64,000 nt of DNA from Psococerastis gibbosa. Its lineage: Eukaryota > Arthropoda > Insecta > Psocodea > Psocidae. A program made the translations under genes and the position numbers. This document shows positions 53,225 through 64,000 of this stretch, piece after piece (within the stretch, counting starts at the first letter, position 1; each line of letters starts with the position of its first letter). A model generated the notes under the pieces. It saw nothing but the letters and a program-made list of their open reading frames with translations. It had not been told where the DNA came from and did not search any database. Where the stretch lies: contig OZ020488.1 of assembly GCA_963971405.1 (NCBI GenBank), positions 32,693,089 through 32,757,088 on the forward strand. The letters run 5' to 3'.

Positions 53225-56200
53225 TTAATTGAAATGATCACAACTGTCAAAATGTCTGCTGCTCCCATTAAATCCGCCCCTCTTGAAATTCACACTGGTC
53301 TGTATTATGTTTCTGTCAGGATCGATCTTCTTAAAGCTGCATCTCTCGTTTTCCCTCATGAGCGAATTGAGTCTCCTCGTGTCATCTCTATAAACACTGC
53401 TGCGACGTGTGTCTTCCTGTAAAGTGTCGCGAGACATTATGCTATCTCGCCTCGCATCATTCATTGTTAGCGTGTTTCGCCGCGGCAATTCCCCACCGAT
53501 GAAACTGTCTCTAAGGTGTTGTTCCTCTTTTGTCAGGGTGTTCCGCCGTGGAATATCAGCAAAGCTATCTCGTTGAATTTCGTCTCGAACCAATGTGTTT
53601 CTGCGGCTTCTATTGTCATCGCGAGTCAGTGTATTTCGCCTGCTGCGGTTTTCTCTTTCCTGCATTTTCTCTTCTTTCTCTTGTCTATTTTTAAGTGTGC
53701 TGTTCCGACTCTGAAAGGTATGCTTCAAAGTGTTCCACAGGTAGCTGCTTGTGTTGCTTGAACTTGATATACTTGACTCTGTGTCTTCAAATTCAATGCT
53801 CTTCTTGTAGAGAGCGGTTCTTTTAAAACTTATGGGACTTAATGTACCTGTTGCTTTGATCATTTTGGGGCCGTCACTGAGAGAATCATTGAGAATTGAT
53901 GATCGTGCACGTAGGCGGAATTGCCGTTGTTTCCACCCACAAGCCGCGAAAATAGCTACGAAAACAACGAGGGCAATACCCATTACTACGCCACTGGCAA
54001 TAATGGCAGACTTGACTGCGGGGGGTATAAATGTTTTTTCCTCGCCGTGAATTTCCTTCACCACCTCTACTTGCTCTTTTAGTATCTCGTTTATATTGTG
54101 TTTCAGCTTCAAATTAGAGTCCGGGCCCTTTCCGATGGATTCTAGGATCATCGGTTCGCCCTTGTTACTTTCATTCTCTCCCTTACTCTCTTCTGCTGTT
54201 GGTTGATTTCCTGCCAAATTTTTATTCAAATCATACGTGGGGTAACCATATGGATTACTACTATAGATACTCTTATCATCAACGTTCCAAATGGGCATAG
54301 GATGTTTGGGCTTACCACTTATAATAGAACTAGGTGATAAATTTAACTGAAGCCTAGGACTTGTTTTCTTTTCTGCGTTTGTTCTTGCCTCAAAAGATTT
54401 TGATTCTCTCTTTTCGTCGCTGTCGTATGGGATTTTTATAGCTCTTATGACACTTTCATCTACAAACAGTTCATCAAAACTGTTAGATTCGTGGTGTGGT
54501 CTGTGAGAGGATTCTGGTTTTGTCATTGTGATCTTTTCACCTGCACCTGGTTTAAATGTAGGGAACTCATCAAAAACGGTAAGTGGTGTGGTGGATGTTG
54601 TGTGCTTGACCGGCGTTGGATGAAAATTATCAGATAGCTCACTAATTTGACTTCCTTTTCCGCTGATTAAGGTGTCTGTTTTGTTTTCAAAAAGGAATGT
54701 GACGTTTGGCTGCTTAGAGCTTCTTGCCCTCTTTTCTAGCAGCTCCTCCACCGTCATATTTCTTTCTTTCAAAATCTCTTCTAAACGTTCCGCATTGCTG
54801 CCCATTTTCAAGAGTTCTATTATTTCATCACTATTTTCCATAGGTTGATCATATTTGGTTGTTGTGCTACCTTCTGCTGGCATTCTTGTAGTGTGATTTT
54901 CTGCCCCTGTTGTTTGAGGGAGTTTTGTCGTCGTTGTCATTACAGTTGTCGTCAGAGGCACTGTTGTCGTTGTAATAGGCTCTTCTGTTGTTTCCATTTC
55001 CTTTGCATATGTAATTGCATTCTTACTTTCGTCTTGATTCAGTCTTTTGAACAAGTTATACCTTTCCCTTGAATTGAACCTTGAATTGTCCTTTGGTTTC
55101 TCAGTTGTAGTTGTCATGTTTTTCTTACTGGGCAATATCACGGAAATTTCTGGATTATTTACACTCATAAACGGAATTCTCACCTTATACTTTGGCTCAA
55201 GGGTTGTTTTGCTTTCTTCCATTAATGTCATCGCCTCTGTATTGGTAGTTGCTTCTGTAGAGCCGTCTGTAACGGGTTTCCGTCTATCAATGCGAAGTTT
55301 CGACCTATAATCTCCAAATCGCTTTGGAGGGACCACTCTTTGTTCAGCGATAGTTACATTTTTTGAACCAATTGGCGTTGTTAGCCTATACACAATAGTT
55401 TTTTGTGTACTTTTGACAGGTTCCTCACTAGTCGCTGGCACTTCATCTAATTTTTCGTCGTTAACTTCCTGAACGATGCTTTTTGTTGTTACTGGCTCAG
55501 GGTCTTCCACCTTCTCGCGGTTCAAATTAGGCAAATAGGGTTTGTAGTTTCCTCTGAACACAGGAGGTTTCGTTCTAGGATTTTTTGGTGTAAACCCGTT
55601 ATATGTTGGCCTTTCACTAGTTATCTCAATAATGTCAAGCTTCTTGGGTAAATCTTTTGGATGCTCATCTTCAGTAACATTTTTTGTAACGTTGGCGGTG
55701 TTTAGAATTGGTTTACTAAAAGGCCTACTCTTCGAACTAATCTTCGGAATGTGTGGTCTTGATTTTAGGTACTTAGTTTTATCAGAATGGGTCTCCTGTT
55801 CAGTGGAAGATTCTTTTTCAGAGTTGACTTTCTTCCCTCCTAATGCTGATAATGCACCTGGATTTCCTTTCAGGAAATCAGCAAGTGACAAATTTTGTGT
55901 TTGCAGAAGTTCACTTAAGCTGAGTTGTCCATTTTGTTGCTTCAGTAATGTTTTCAACTTGTCTGTTGGCTGCTGTGGAATTTCAGTAGTAGGGCTGCTG
56001 GGTGTAATAAGGTCAGAGTTATGAAGATCAAGACTTTCCTCGTAAGCGTGCTGCTTGGTTGGATGTATTGGTTTTTCTACGATATTAAAATTAGCCGTTT
56101 TGTCTGGAAATTGGATGTATGCCACTTCTTCCGAAACTTTTTCGTTTATATCCTCCTTAAATTCTTTTTGCGGCTCCCGCTGCCTTTTGAAACCTGGTGG

Positions 56201-58606
56201 TATCCTTCTAAGGGGCCGCTGTTCTGGACCTGATGTGTCCATCTTTTGGTTCTGAACTGCATAAGCTTTCAATGGCGCTCTATGATGTGACTTCTGTTTT
56301 TCGTAAAAATTAACACCGTGCTCAGAGTTACCTGTAAATATGTTAACCTCTAAATCTTCAGTGGTTCGATGGCTAGGTGGTAAAATAATTTCTTCGCTGC
56401 TTACTTCGGGTTGGGGTGTTGTGGTTTTCTTCCTTCGCCGTTTCATGACGCGCTTGCGTGGTCTTTCAACTGGCAATGGTTCCGCACTTTCAGAGATCGT
56501 CAATTGAAACTCGGTGGGGCGTTCTAATGGCTTTCTTGCTTCAGGTATGGGAATCTTTCTTTTTAAAGGCTGATCGTTTGTGACTCGGTTTCCCTCTTGT
56601 GATAAAAATCGCTTATTTGAAAGTGTGTCTGAATATTCTCGTACTGGCTTTAAGTCGGGTTCAAGTTCTCCTTGCTGATAGTATTGCGGTCCTCGTGGGG
56701 TGGCTGCTACAATCTTCCTCATGTCAAAATCGTCATTTTGAACCTGAAAGAAACAACTTCTATAAAAGCTGATTTAACTAGAAGGGCTATTATTTATTTC
56801 AGAAAAACTTGATGATGATAAGAAATAAGTCGACTGAAAGTGAATCCGATAACTGGATATTTTCCCTAATTGAAGTCGAATTTAGCCATCTGTAACCGTT
56901 TTAACCTCTAAGGGTGGTAGTAGGAAATTGGCAGCCCCGAATTAAATACTTCTCCTTTTTTATTTAAATAACTTTTTCATTGGACATTAGCCGGGGCCCC
57001 TGCCGCCAAGTTGCTAATCAAGTTATAAAAATATTGGTTCATATAAGTTGTAGAAAACTTATTTATGCATCATATAATAGGGTATTATTAATTTTTGGTT
57101 TCGTAGTTTTTTCACGGCATCTATTGTACGCGAAATTTTAGCCCTCAATCATTTTTATAGAAAAATTAAGGTACCAAAAATTAAAAATAACTTATATGAT
57201 GCATGAAGTAGTCTTCTACAACTTTAATGAGCCAAATCTTTGATATCTAGCTTTGTTAATTGAATAAAAAATAAGAAGCTTGTAAAAGCAACGGATTTTG
57301 GGGTACCTATTTCTTATGGGACTGGACGTATAGTCTTAAAAGGAAATGGACCCCCGAATTGTTCGTTGTTTTGCACAAAAACAAATTTCTCATGGCATTT
57401 CAATTGTAGAATTATAAATGAGTTAACGGCCCCATAATGTCATTCAAAGCGTAGAGGAATATATTTTCTTAGTTTATGTCACCTTATATATCGCTGTAGG
57501 ATCGATATTTCATGAAAAATTTGACTTCCCCCAGAAATGGAAAATGGCGGCTCCAATGGCCCTTAAAAGTGTTTAAATAAAAGTAAGTTAAAAATCAATT
57601 TGGTTTTAATGCTGAATAACACCTTGGCAAGGCAAGGTGGCGCTTACCAGATTAGGTTAGTTTTACAATGACTGATGGCTAACTTGACTGTCGGTAGCCA
57701 GGTACGACTAAGCTTATCTCTGGGGGTCACAATTACTCGCGGAACATTTACAAGGACAAGGCGTGAACCGCCCTTATTGGTGGTAATTCCAATAATGTTG
57801 CTACTTCCGGCGTGGAACTCTTGTCTATTTGCGTGGAGTCTTCAACTCTACATAGCTGTATATTGTAGTATTATATGGTATATATAACACTGACATTAAA
57901 TTAACTTTGGTTGAAGAGGTAACATCCTCGTTATAACCGAAATTAGAGGACATGGAAAAACTGGGCTTGGCGGGATTCGAACCAACGATCTACGCCAAAC
58001 CGGGGCGTCGTCTTAACCGCTGGACCACAAGCCCCGACAAGTTCAGTAAATGCCAAATCCTCTACTTATGCTCTAATTGACATGATTCGTGTTGCTAGAC
58101 AGGTTAGCTCAACTACACAACTATCTAACCGAACAGGTCTGTGAGCTTACTTAATTGCATAAAGGCAATGCTTTATTCAATATATTGTAGTATTATATGG
58201 TATATACATATAACACTGAAATTAACTTTGGTTGAAGAGGTAACCTCCTCGTTATAACCGAAATTAGAGGATATGGAAAAAACTGGGCTTGGCGGGATTC
58301 GAACCCACGATCTACGCCTAACCGGGGCGTCGTCTTAACCGCTGGACCACAAGCCCCGCCAATTTTTCTACATAGCTGACTTACCTGAAATTCTACTGAA
58401 TAAGGATCCTGAAGATGGATTTGGTCCCTCCTTTTAGAATTCTGTTGTTGCTCTGCCTCTGCTGCTAGTCCGAATGGCTGCATTAGAAAGTTCTCGAGAC
58501 CGAAGGATTGCCCTCTGATATCTGCTATTCGTCTATTAGCCTCCTGCGCCTTGCCTTGCAATACTAGAGGAATGAGGGCGATTGATAACATGAGTGTTTG
58601 GCCCAT
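53225..58606 (-). CDS. large single-pass membrane protein, family not recognised
   Basis: Two coding exons, 58606-58385 and 56743-53225, join in phase 0 to give 1246 aa. Start MGQTLMLSIALIPLVLQG looks like a signal peptide with likely cleavage near residue 21; a splice acceptor lies just before the ATG, so a 5' leader exon is probable. The ectodomain is low in hydrophobic residues, rich in Pro, Lys, Glu and Thr, with a basic run near 167-180, a Thr-rich mucin-like stretch (TTTTVPLTTT) and NxS/T sites. Near 339-377 a leucine pattern reads LSLSELLQTQNLSLADFLKG, and a related pattern (MTVEELLEKR) occurs later. One membrane helix spans about 988-1010 (DNA 53936-54004). The 236-residue tail repeats RRNTL four times and adds RRDSI and RRSSV, which fit basophilic kinase sites. 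I infer a type I surface protein; the function is unknown. Confidence 0.85.
56925..57330. repeat. fold-back repeat, TAGGAAATTGGCAGC family, longest copy
   Basis: GTAGGAAATTGGCAGCCCCG at the left, with inverted blocks TTGTAGAAAACTTATTTATG and CATGAAGTAGTCTTCTACAA, and CATATAATAGGGTATT between. It lies in the intron of the membrane-protein gene. Confidence 0.6.
57849..58035 (-). mobile_element. tRNA-derived SINE family 1
   Basis: On the minus strand the copy starts GGGGCTTGTGGTCCAGCGGT (A box region), reaches GGTTCGAATCCCGCC (B box) and ends in a tail with TAACGAGGATGTTACCTC and ACCATATAATACTACAATAT. A cloverleaf-like head with an unrelated tail marks a SINE, not a tRNA gene. Confidence 0.85.
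58178..58357 (-). mobile_element. tRNA-derived SINE family 1, best copy
   Basis: Same structure as 57849, with intact A box (TGGTCCAGCGGTT) and B box (GGTTCGAATCC) and the acceptor stem pairing GGGGCTT with AAGCCCA-like sequence. It lies 27 bp inside the splice donor of the first coding exon of the membrane-protein gene. Confidence 0.85.
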
Positions 58607-58972
58607 CTGTAATAGAACGAAGATAATGAGCATAATGTAAATATGTTTGTTGCAAAACTAGTTTCAATTAGTTGCCTGCATGTTCCATACAGTAACTGTA
58701 AGATTTTGTATTCTACATTACCATCATAATTTTGCAGTATTGAATATGTTACATGGGCTTTGTATGTAAGGGACAATTTAGAGTGGATAATAATAGTATT
58801 CGTTTGTTAGTGGTGGAATCTAGAACTTCCCGCTCATTTTCTAATTATTTCCCAATAGGGTTACAGATGTTCCATTATAATTTCAAAACAGTACAATCAT
58901 ATTCATGTGTTGTCGATTGATTTGTTTTCGCTTCATGGGTATAGGAAGCTAATTAAGGACAATTGCTGTGAC

Positions 58973-59136
58973 CAAGGCCGTAGCCAGAAATTAAATTTTG
59001 TTCGGGGGGAGGGGTCCATCTGACGTCAACGGAGGTGAGGTAACCTCAATATATTTAAAATTCCATTCTATCTAGTGTGCGCTGCAAATATTTCGGGGGT
59101 TAGGACCCCCTGGATTCCCCTCTGGCTACGGCCTTG
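58973..59136. mobile_element. 164-bp hAT-like MITE with 8-bp target duplication
   Basis: CAAGGCCGTAGCCAGA and TCTGGCTACGGCCTTG are exact inverted ends. The flanks GCTGTGAC (58965-58972) and ACTGTGAC (59137-59144) agree in 7 of 8 bases. This terminal sequence type is well known for hAT MITEs in many animals. Confidence 0.88.
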
Positions 59137-59144
59137 ACTGTGAC

Positions 59145-61266
59145 CTCTTGTGACTAAAATTATTCTCATTGTGTTCAATAGGTGCCTTACTTACTACTCG
59201 TGGACTGACCCGATAAAGATCCCTTCAAAGGCCTCGGCAAAAGTTGCGCTTCGAGCTGACGTTATAATATTACGGGTTCTACCGAACTTATTCCGATAAT
59301 TCACGGTTGTATCCCCCCCCCCCCCAAATGTTGTAAAGGCATTAAACTACTCTAATAAGCAGCTTGTTCCCTAGTTAGTAATCTTAACATGGTGTGAGTG
59401 ATTAGCAGAGCATTAACATGTTCCCATACTGTCGTGTGCACGGGGAAGAGCGTGCGAATAGACTGCTAATGCCACGTGTGGTGGGGCGCTGTGATGTGGT
59501 GCAATGCCTATTGAGGACGTCCTAACACTGTACTTTCTTCATTTTCATTTTCTTGCCGCTAATGAATGTCGGTAGATTATGTCTTGGTTATAACAGAGGG
59601 GCACCTTCACAATACCACATAGCTTTATATGCCCCAATGGAGTGTTGCAATCATGGGTGCAGTCGTTACAATTTCGTAAAGCGGGACTACATAAGATCGT
59701 TGCTTTAGGATTGATATGTGACCATTATTGTAAATTGTGATTTTAAAATCAGTATCTATAACTAGTGAGTCCCTACACATCTATTCCTTATTGGTAGAAT
59801 TAGTATGAAGAATTGGATCGAAATTTTACCATTATGTAGTGCATTTGATCTAGTCCTATTTTGAATTTCAAATAATTTTAGTGTTTTCTCTCTTAAGGCC
59901 CAATCGGGCCTAATAAATTCTATGAATCGTTTTTTGTATAAACTATTCTGAATTCTCGATTATTATTCAACTACAGTAACAGCAGAGCTGCAATTATTAT
60001 ATATTGATAAGTTTCTGGTACAGGTCTGGTCCCAATAGTCGGGGATTACTGGAGAACACGCAAAATACAATTGAAATAAAGTCGGTGAGCGACTTTGCGG
60101 TTGAATTTGCTTGGCAGTGAGATGGTTGGAATATTAATAATGATTTCCCATTGAATTTATTCAGTTTAACCGCATGGGAGCAGCCCTGCCTTGTCCCATC
60201 ATACTCTATCTCGCAATTTTCCCACATTTTCTTTTCATCCTCTTGCAGTCTATTGTTTTGCAGTTGGTTGCCCTTGTTTCTTGAGTGCCCGAATTACCAT
60301 TATCAAGCATTTAGGCATAATTATGACTAAGCCTACTAGAGTGAGAATGCCACTTGTTGTTATAATAAGGTTGTTTCCATTTGTAATACTCTGTAGTTTT
60401 ACCAAGGACCAAGGACGATTAATGTAGCGATTCTGTACCTATGGCATAGGAGTGACTATATATTTTTATAATGTATATATTTATAAGTTTTACGGACATT
60501 GTTGATTGCTATTTTCTAATCAAACCAGGTTGTAGCCTAGTTTTTTGTACGTGCAGTATGTACCTACTTAAAATTCTCCCAGTCCTATATAAACCAAGGT
60601 TTCCTCTCCCTAGTCACATTTGCATCTTCTCCTCGAGTCGAGCAAGTCTCAAATCGCAGATAAGGTGTAACTGTGCTAGTGGGTTTCCCTCTGTAGATGC
60701 AGTTCTTGCCGAAAGCGCTCAGGGTTTTATACTAACACAAGTGGGTTTCTTAGACAAAGTTAATTTCTTAACGATTATTTGGGTTTTACTAATTCGGGTT
60801 GTTATAACAAGTTTTTCTAAAACTCTAAGTTTTTGTTATTTTTTGTTTAATAAAATTCTTCAAAGGCACTGAGAAGAAAATCCCTTTCGGCTCTGGCCGA
60901 TCAGGAGTAGGGAGATTCCGCAGACCCTGCCTTTCCTCTACGCTACCTATGCTATTAATGTAATAAAAAAATACTTTTATATTTTCCCGACCTCAACATC
61001 AACACACAAAACACTCTTGTGTTCCAAACAATGACGACTATGAACTTTTACTTACTAAATTATTTTTACTTTGACTGGACATCATCTTGAAATCTTTGAT
61101 TTGTCGTAAAAAGTGGTTGTCGCCATTATCGTAGATAATAATACGGGCTGGGCTATCAGTCAAATTTTAATTCATTCCTCTGCGACCAATATTAACTGAG
61201 ATGTGAATTATATTAAGGTTTCAATCGGCCGCCATCTTGTAACTAAGTAGTGGATCTAGCTGATTA
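59145..61266. other. intergenic, nothing recognised
   Basis: No host exon was found, including any missing SETD3 exon. The upstream leader exon and promoter of the membrane-protein gene may lie at its left side. Confidence 0.45.
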
Positions 61267-61590
61267 GGCGGGGTTTCCACCGACCTCTCATTGCAGAATG
61301 CAAAGACATTGACGTGGCAGCAGACATTCAAGACTTAGGCGTGCATTCCACCGACCTCACATTGCAGAATGCAAATGACATTGACGGAAATTTGAATTTT
61401 TCTTTTTATAGAAATCTATTAAAATGTTTGTACTTAACATATCCCATGACGCCATTTTTTAATTTTAGTTTGTTTGTTTGTTATTTTACTCTATGATCAT
61501 TGATCAATTTTAACTATGGCATAGAGTGAAACAAAAATTTCCGTCAGTGTCATTTGCATTCTGCAATGAGAGGTCGGTGGAAACCCCGCC
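61267..61590. mobile_element. 324-bp MITE, GGCG-N3-TTCCAC group, uninterrupted
   Basis: Ends GGCGGGGTTTCCACCGACC and GGTCGGTGGAAACCCCGCC, flanked by TTA and TCA. Inside are GACATTGACGTGGCAGCAGA and the minus-strand ATGGCGTCATGGGATATG block. It is the uninterrupted counterpart of the outer element at 34539-36354. Confidence 0.85.
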
Positions 61591-62182
61591 TCAGCGAACT
61601 CGATCAAGACATGTGTGTGCCCAATCTTTGTGCCAAACTTGAAGTTTTCAAGTGCTTAAAACTAGACACCCCAATTTCTTGGCGATTCTAAGACGTAAAT
61701 AATTTACGTATAATATATATACAATAATGCATACAATATTTGTCTTAATGGCAAGTGTCAAAAAGCACTTGTCAAGAAAGTGCCTTGCCTTGCAAGAATT
61801 TCACAGCTCATGACTTTGGTGGTGTCCAAAAAAGGGAAGGGTTAGTTTCTTGTATCAAGCAAAAAGCCATCCACCAAGACAACGGGTTTTTACCTCATTT
61901 CTCTGAGAGTGTATAATTTTAAAGTTGTGACCTTAATGATGGATACATTTTTGCGATTTTGAATGCTACAGTCTAAATGTAAGATTTATAAACCTAATTA
62001 TGCAAAAACTGAAGCTTTGTTTACGAATTGTATGAATATCAATATATTTTATATTCAGTCGACCCCGAGTAATGCATGAGATCTTATGAAAGTTGTGACT
62101 GGGTCTACCTGGATTTCGTTCTCAAAACAGGACTGCCTTACTAACCGTAGTTTAAATTGTGAGGCAATGGATCATTTTCATA

Positions 62183-62377
62183 GGCGCGGTTTTCACCGAC
62201 CGGCTAGGGCTAAATACAAATACGGTGACGTGGTAACAGACATTCAAGACTTAGACGGGGGCTTCCACCGACTTCGCATTGCAGAATGCAAATGACACTG
62301 ACCGCCTAAGTCTTGAATGTCTGCTACCACGTCACCGTATTTGTATTTAGCCCTAGCCGGTCGGTGGAAACCCCGCC
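62183..62377. mobile_element. 195-bp palindromic MITE with ATA target duplication
   Basis: Ends GGCGCGGTTTTCACCGACC and GGTCGGTGGAAACCCCGCC, with ATA at 62180-62182 and 62378-62380. The core is GGTGACGTGGTAACAGACAT against ATGTCTGCTACCACGTCACC. Confidence 0.88.
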
Positions 62378-62564
62378 ATAGAGTACGTGCCTCTTTGGAC
62401 CCCCAATGGACTGGAAGGAGATTAAACGCACCGGAAGAAGAGAATACAGGAGAATTGGAATGTCCGGCCCAACAATAGGGCCGCCGACTGTTTTTTTTTT
62501 ACTAGTGGACGGAAATATTGTTGTGCCGGCTGTTTCTCATCGTCATCCTCTCTCCAGCAGAAGA

Positions 62565-63167
62565 ATGATGTTCATTTGTGAGGTCATTTTGTAGATGGCA
62601 GCACCAGTTGCTAAGATATCAAACCGTTGATTTTTCCATAAGGCGGGTATTCCACCGGCGAATTTACTTGAAAAATTGGCTTTGTCATTGACGTTTGTTT
62701 TGTTTTAAGGAGACTATTACGTAGATACTTAACTTATCTATTATAAATTAAGTTATAATATGGTGGAGACTTATTAATGATGTCTGCTACCGTATCATAA
62801 CTTTATTTATAATAGATGAGTTAAGTATCTACATAATAGTCTCCTTAAAACAAAACAAACGTCAATTTTTCAAGTAAATTCGCCGGTGGAATGGCCGCCT
62901 AAGCCTCAATAATATTTTAAAATTATTTTATTTATGTATTATTTTTAAGTGATATTTTTCTATAAATCATGGGAAATATATATATTCAATTATATGCAGC
63001 GCAATAAGGTCCAGACATAGTAAAAATATTATAAAAAATATTAAAATAATTAATTAGATGCTAAGAACATAGTTTTCACATGCAAACGGCGGCCATTTTG
63101 AATAATATGGATATCTTATTGTCGTCAGCGAACCCAGTGACCAAAACTGTCCCTACAGAACCTTATT
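62565..63167. mobile_element. reverse copy of the 18886 repeat, split by a MITE
   Basis: TTTTGTAGATGGCAGCACCA, GGCGGCCATTTTGAATAATA and CCAGTGACCAAAACTGTCCC match the reverse complement of 18886-19223. The two halves are separated by the MITE at 62642-62899. Confidence 0.8.
62642..62899. mobile_element. 258-bp MITE, subfamily A, with TAA target duplication
   Basis: Ends GGCGGGTATTCCACCGG and CCGGTGGAATGGCCGCC, with TAA on both sides (62639-62641, 62900-62902). The empty site survives at about 19147 as CATAAGCC on the minus strand. Confidence 0.92.
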
Positions 63168-63776
63168 ATCTTGGTTTTCGTCTCGTCTCATAATTGTCAC
63201 CATTAGGTATACAATTTTGGCCAACGTTTTATTGTATTATAATGTACATGCTATGTTTGATCTCTAGACTCCAGATTCTAGAGCAGGGGTTCTCAAGAAA
63301 ATAAATCTAGAAATATTACTCGAGCCGTGGCTCCCTGCTAATTTCAACCCCCCCCCCCCCTAAATCTTTGGAAAGTCATCGCACGCGGCTAGCTCAAAGT
63401 CGATAGGTATTAAATATAGTAAAAACGTTGGATGGTTTTAGTGAAACTTATAATTTAAGAAAAGAAAGGAATGTCTGCAGCAGAGGGATAGAGGATGTAG
63501 GGGTCAGTGGAGCTGAAGAGGGCGAGCCAGGATCGAGGGGAGTGGAAGCATCGATGCCACATGCTGCTGCCAACCGGCTGTAACTTTAAGATGAAGAAGA
63601 CTGATACAGATTGGTCACAGTTACGGAACGCATTCCACCGAACACCCACACTATCTGTCATTAGTACAAATCAAGTTCCATAACTGTGGCTAATCGATTT
63701 TAGTGGAGGCCTCATAGTATCTAAAACAAAGAGGAACAATTAATTCTTCTATTTACCAAGTTTTCAATGATAGATC

Positions 63777-64000
63777 CACGAGTTTGTACTCCCTGGCCAG
63801 ACTGTCAATGCTAAATTTTATAAGGAAGTGCTTCAAAGGCCGAATCACCCGCGTCCGAAAAGACATTCGAGCGTCTTATAAACTGCATCAAGACAATGTG
63901 CCGTCTCACACAGCCTTTGTTGTCACCTACTTGACTCGGATTGGTGTCGAAACGATTCCCCAGCCACCCTACAGTCCAGACTTAGCCCCAGCGGACTTCT
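63777..64000 (+). mobile_element. mariner transposase fragment, cut by window end
   Basis: The plus strand reads HEFVLPGQTVNAKFYKEVLQ, then after a stop and frame change KLHQDNVPSHTAFVV and PPYSPDLAPADF at the edge. QDN and YSPDLAPADF are the second Asp and third catalytic blocks of mariner transposases. The piece is broken by at least one frameshift; the rest lies beyond the window. Confidence 0.85.

Noticed and set aside
54845-55072. Cys-rich plus-strand frame (many CC and CCR pairs)
   Set aside because: It is the complement of the Thr-rich region (ACA/ACG codons) of the membrane protein, not a gene.
58288-58357. Apparent tRNA gene on the minus strand
   Set aside because: The same tRNA-like head with the same unrelated 3' tail occurs at 57849 and 9303, so it is a SINE head and not a functional tRNA gene.

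Overview
The window is nuclear DNA from an arthropod, most likely an insect. The evidence is AT-rich intergenic sequence, genes split into many exons with GT-AG introns, and a zinc-finger gene resembling the arthropod 'protein on ecdysone puffs'. All exon models below were built by hand from splice sites, reading phase and remembered family sequences; no alignment or database search was run.

Five host genes can be supported. (1) RRP12, plus strand, 6369-21008, 17 exons, 1301 aa, complete: a HEAT-repeat factor for ribosomal subunit maturation and export. (2) A Pep-like zinc-finger ribonucleoprotein, minus strand, 36754-22550, 10 exons, 629 aa, convergent with RRP12. (3) RanGAP, minus strand, 48291-42351, 8 exons, 571 aa, the Ran GTPase-activating protein. 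(4) SETD3, plus strand, starting at 48732; only the first 250 residues lie on exons that can be found. RanGAP and SETD3 are head to head over about 440 bp and probably share a promoter region. (5) A secreted-then-anchored single-pass membrane protein of 1246 aa, minus strand, 58606-53225, two coding exons, family not recognised; its tail carries repeated RRNTL motifs.

Between and inside these genes the DNA is packed with transposable elements. They include a nearly intact Tc1-like transposon (39424-40967), a long-inverted-repeat element with remains of a YLDET-type transposase (40978-42255), a mariner fragment at the right edge, hAT remnants and two hAT-like MITEs with 8-bp target duplications, at least three LINE fragments, and two tRNA-derived SINE families. 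There is also a large set of palindromic MITEs whose ends fit GGCG-N3-TTCCAC and which are flanked by TAA, TTA or ATA. The most striking stretch is 34539-36354, a stack of these MITEs inserted into one another, including a palindrome with arms of about 370 bp. Three insertions can be dated relative to their hosts because an uninterrupted copy of the host repeat lies elsewhere in the window.

Layout: 1-6368 intergenic, repeats only; 6369-21008 RRP12; 21009-22549 short convergent gap with a hAT MITE; 22550-36754 Pep-like gene, with the nested MITEs in its first intron; 36755-42350 intergenic, with SINE, MITE, Tc1 and long-TIR element; 42351-48291 RanGAP; 48292-51931 SETD3 first part; 53225-58606 membrane protein; 58607-64000 intergenic, MITE-rich, ending in a mariner fragment. 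No virus-derived element, rRNA, genuine tRNA gene or CRISPR array was seen.
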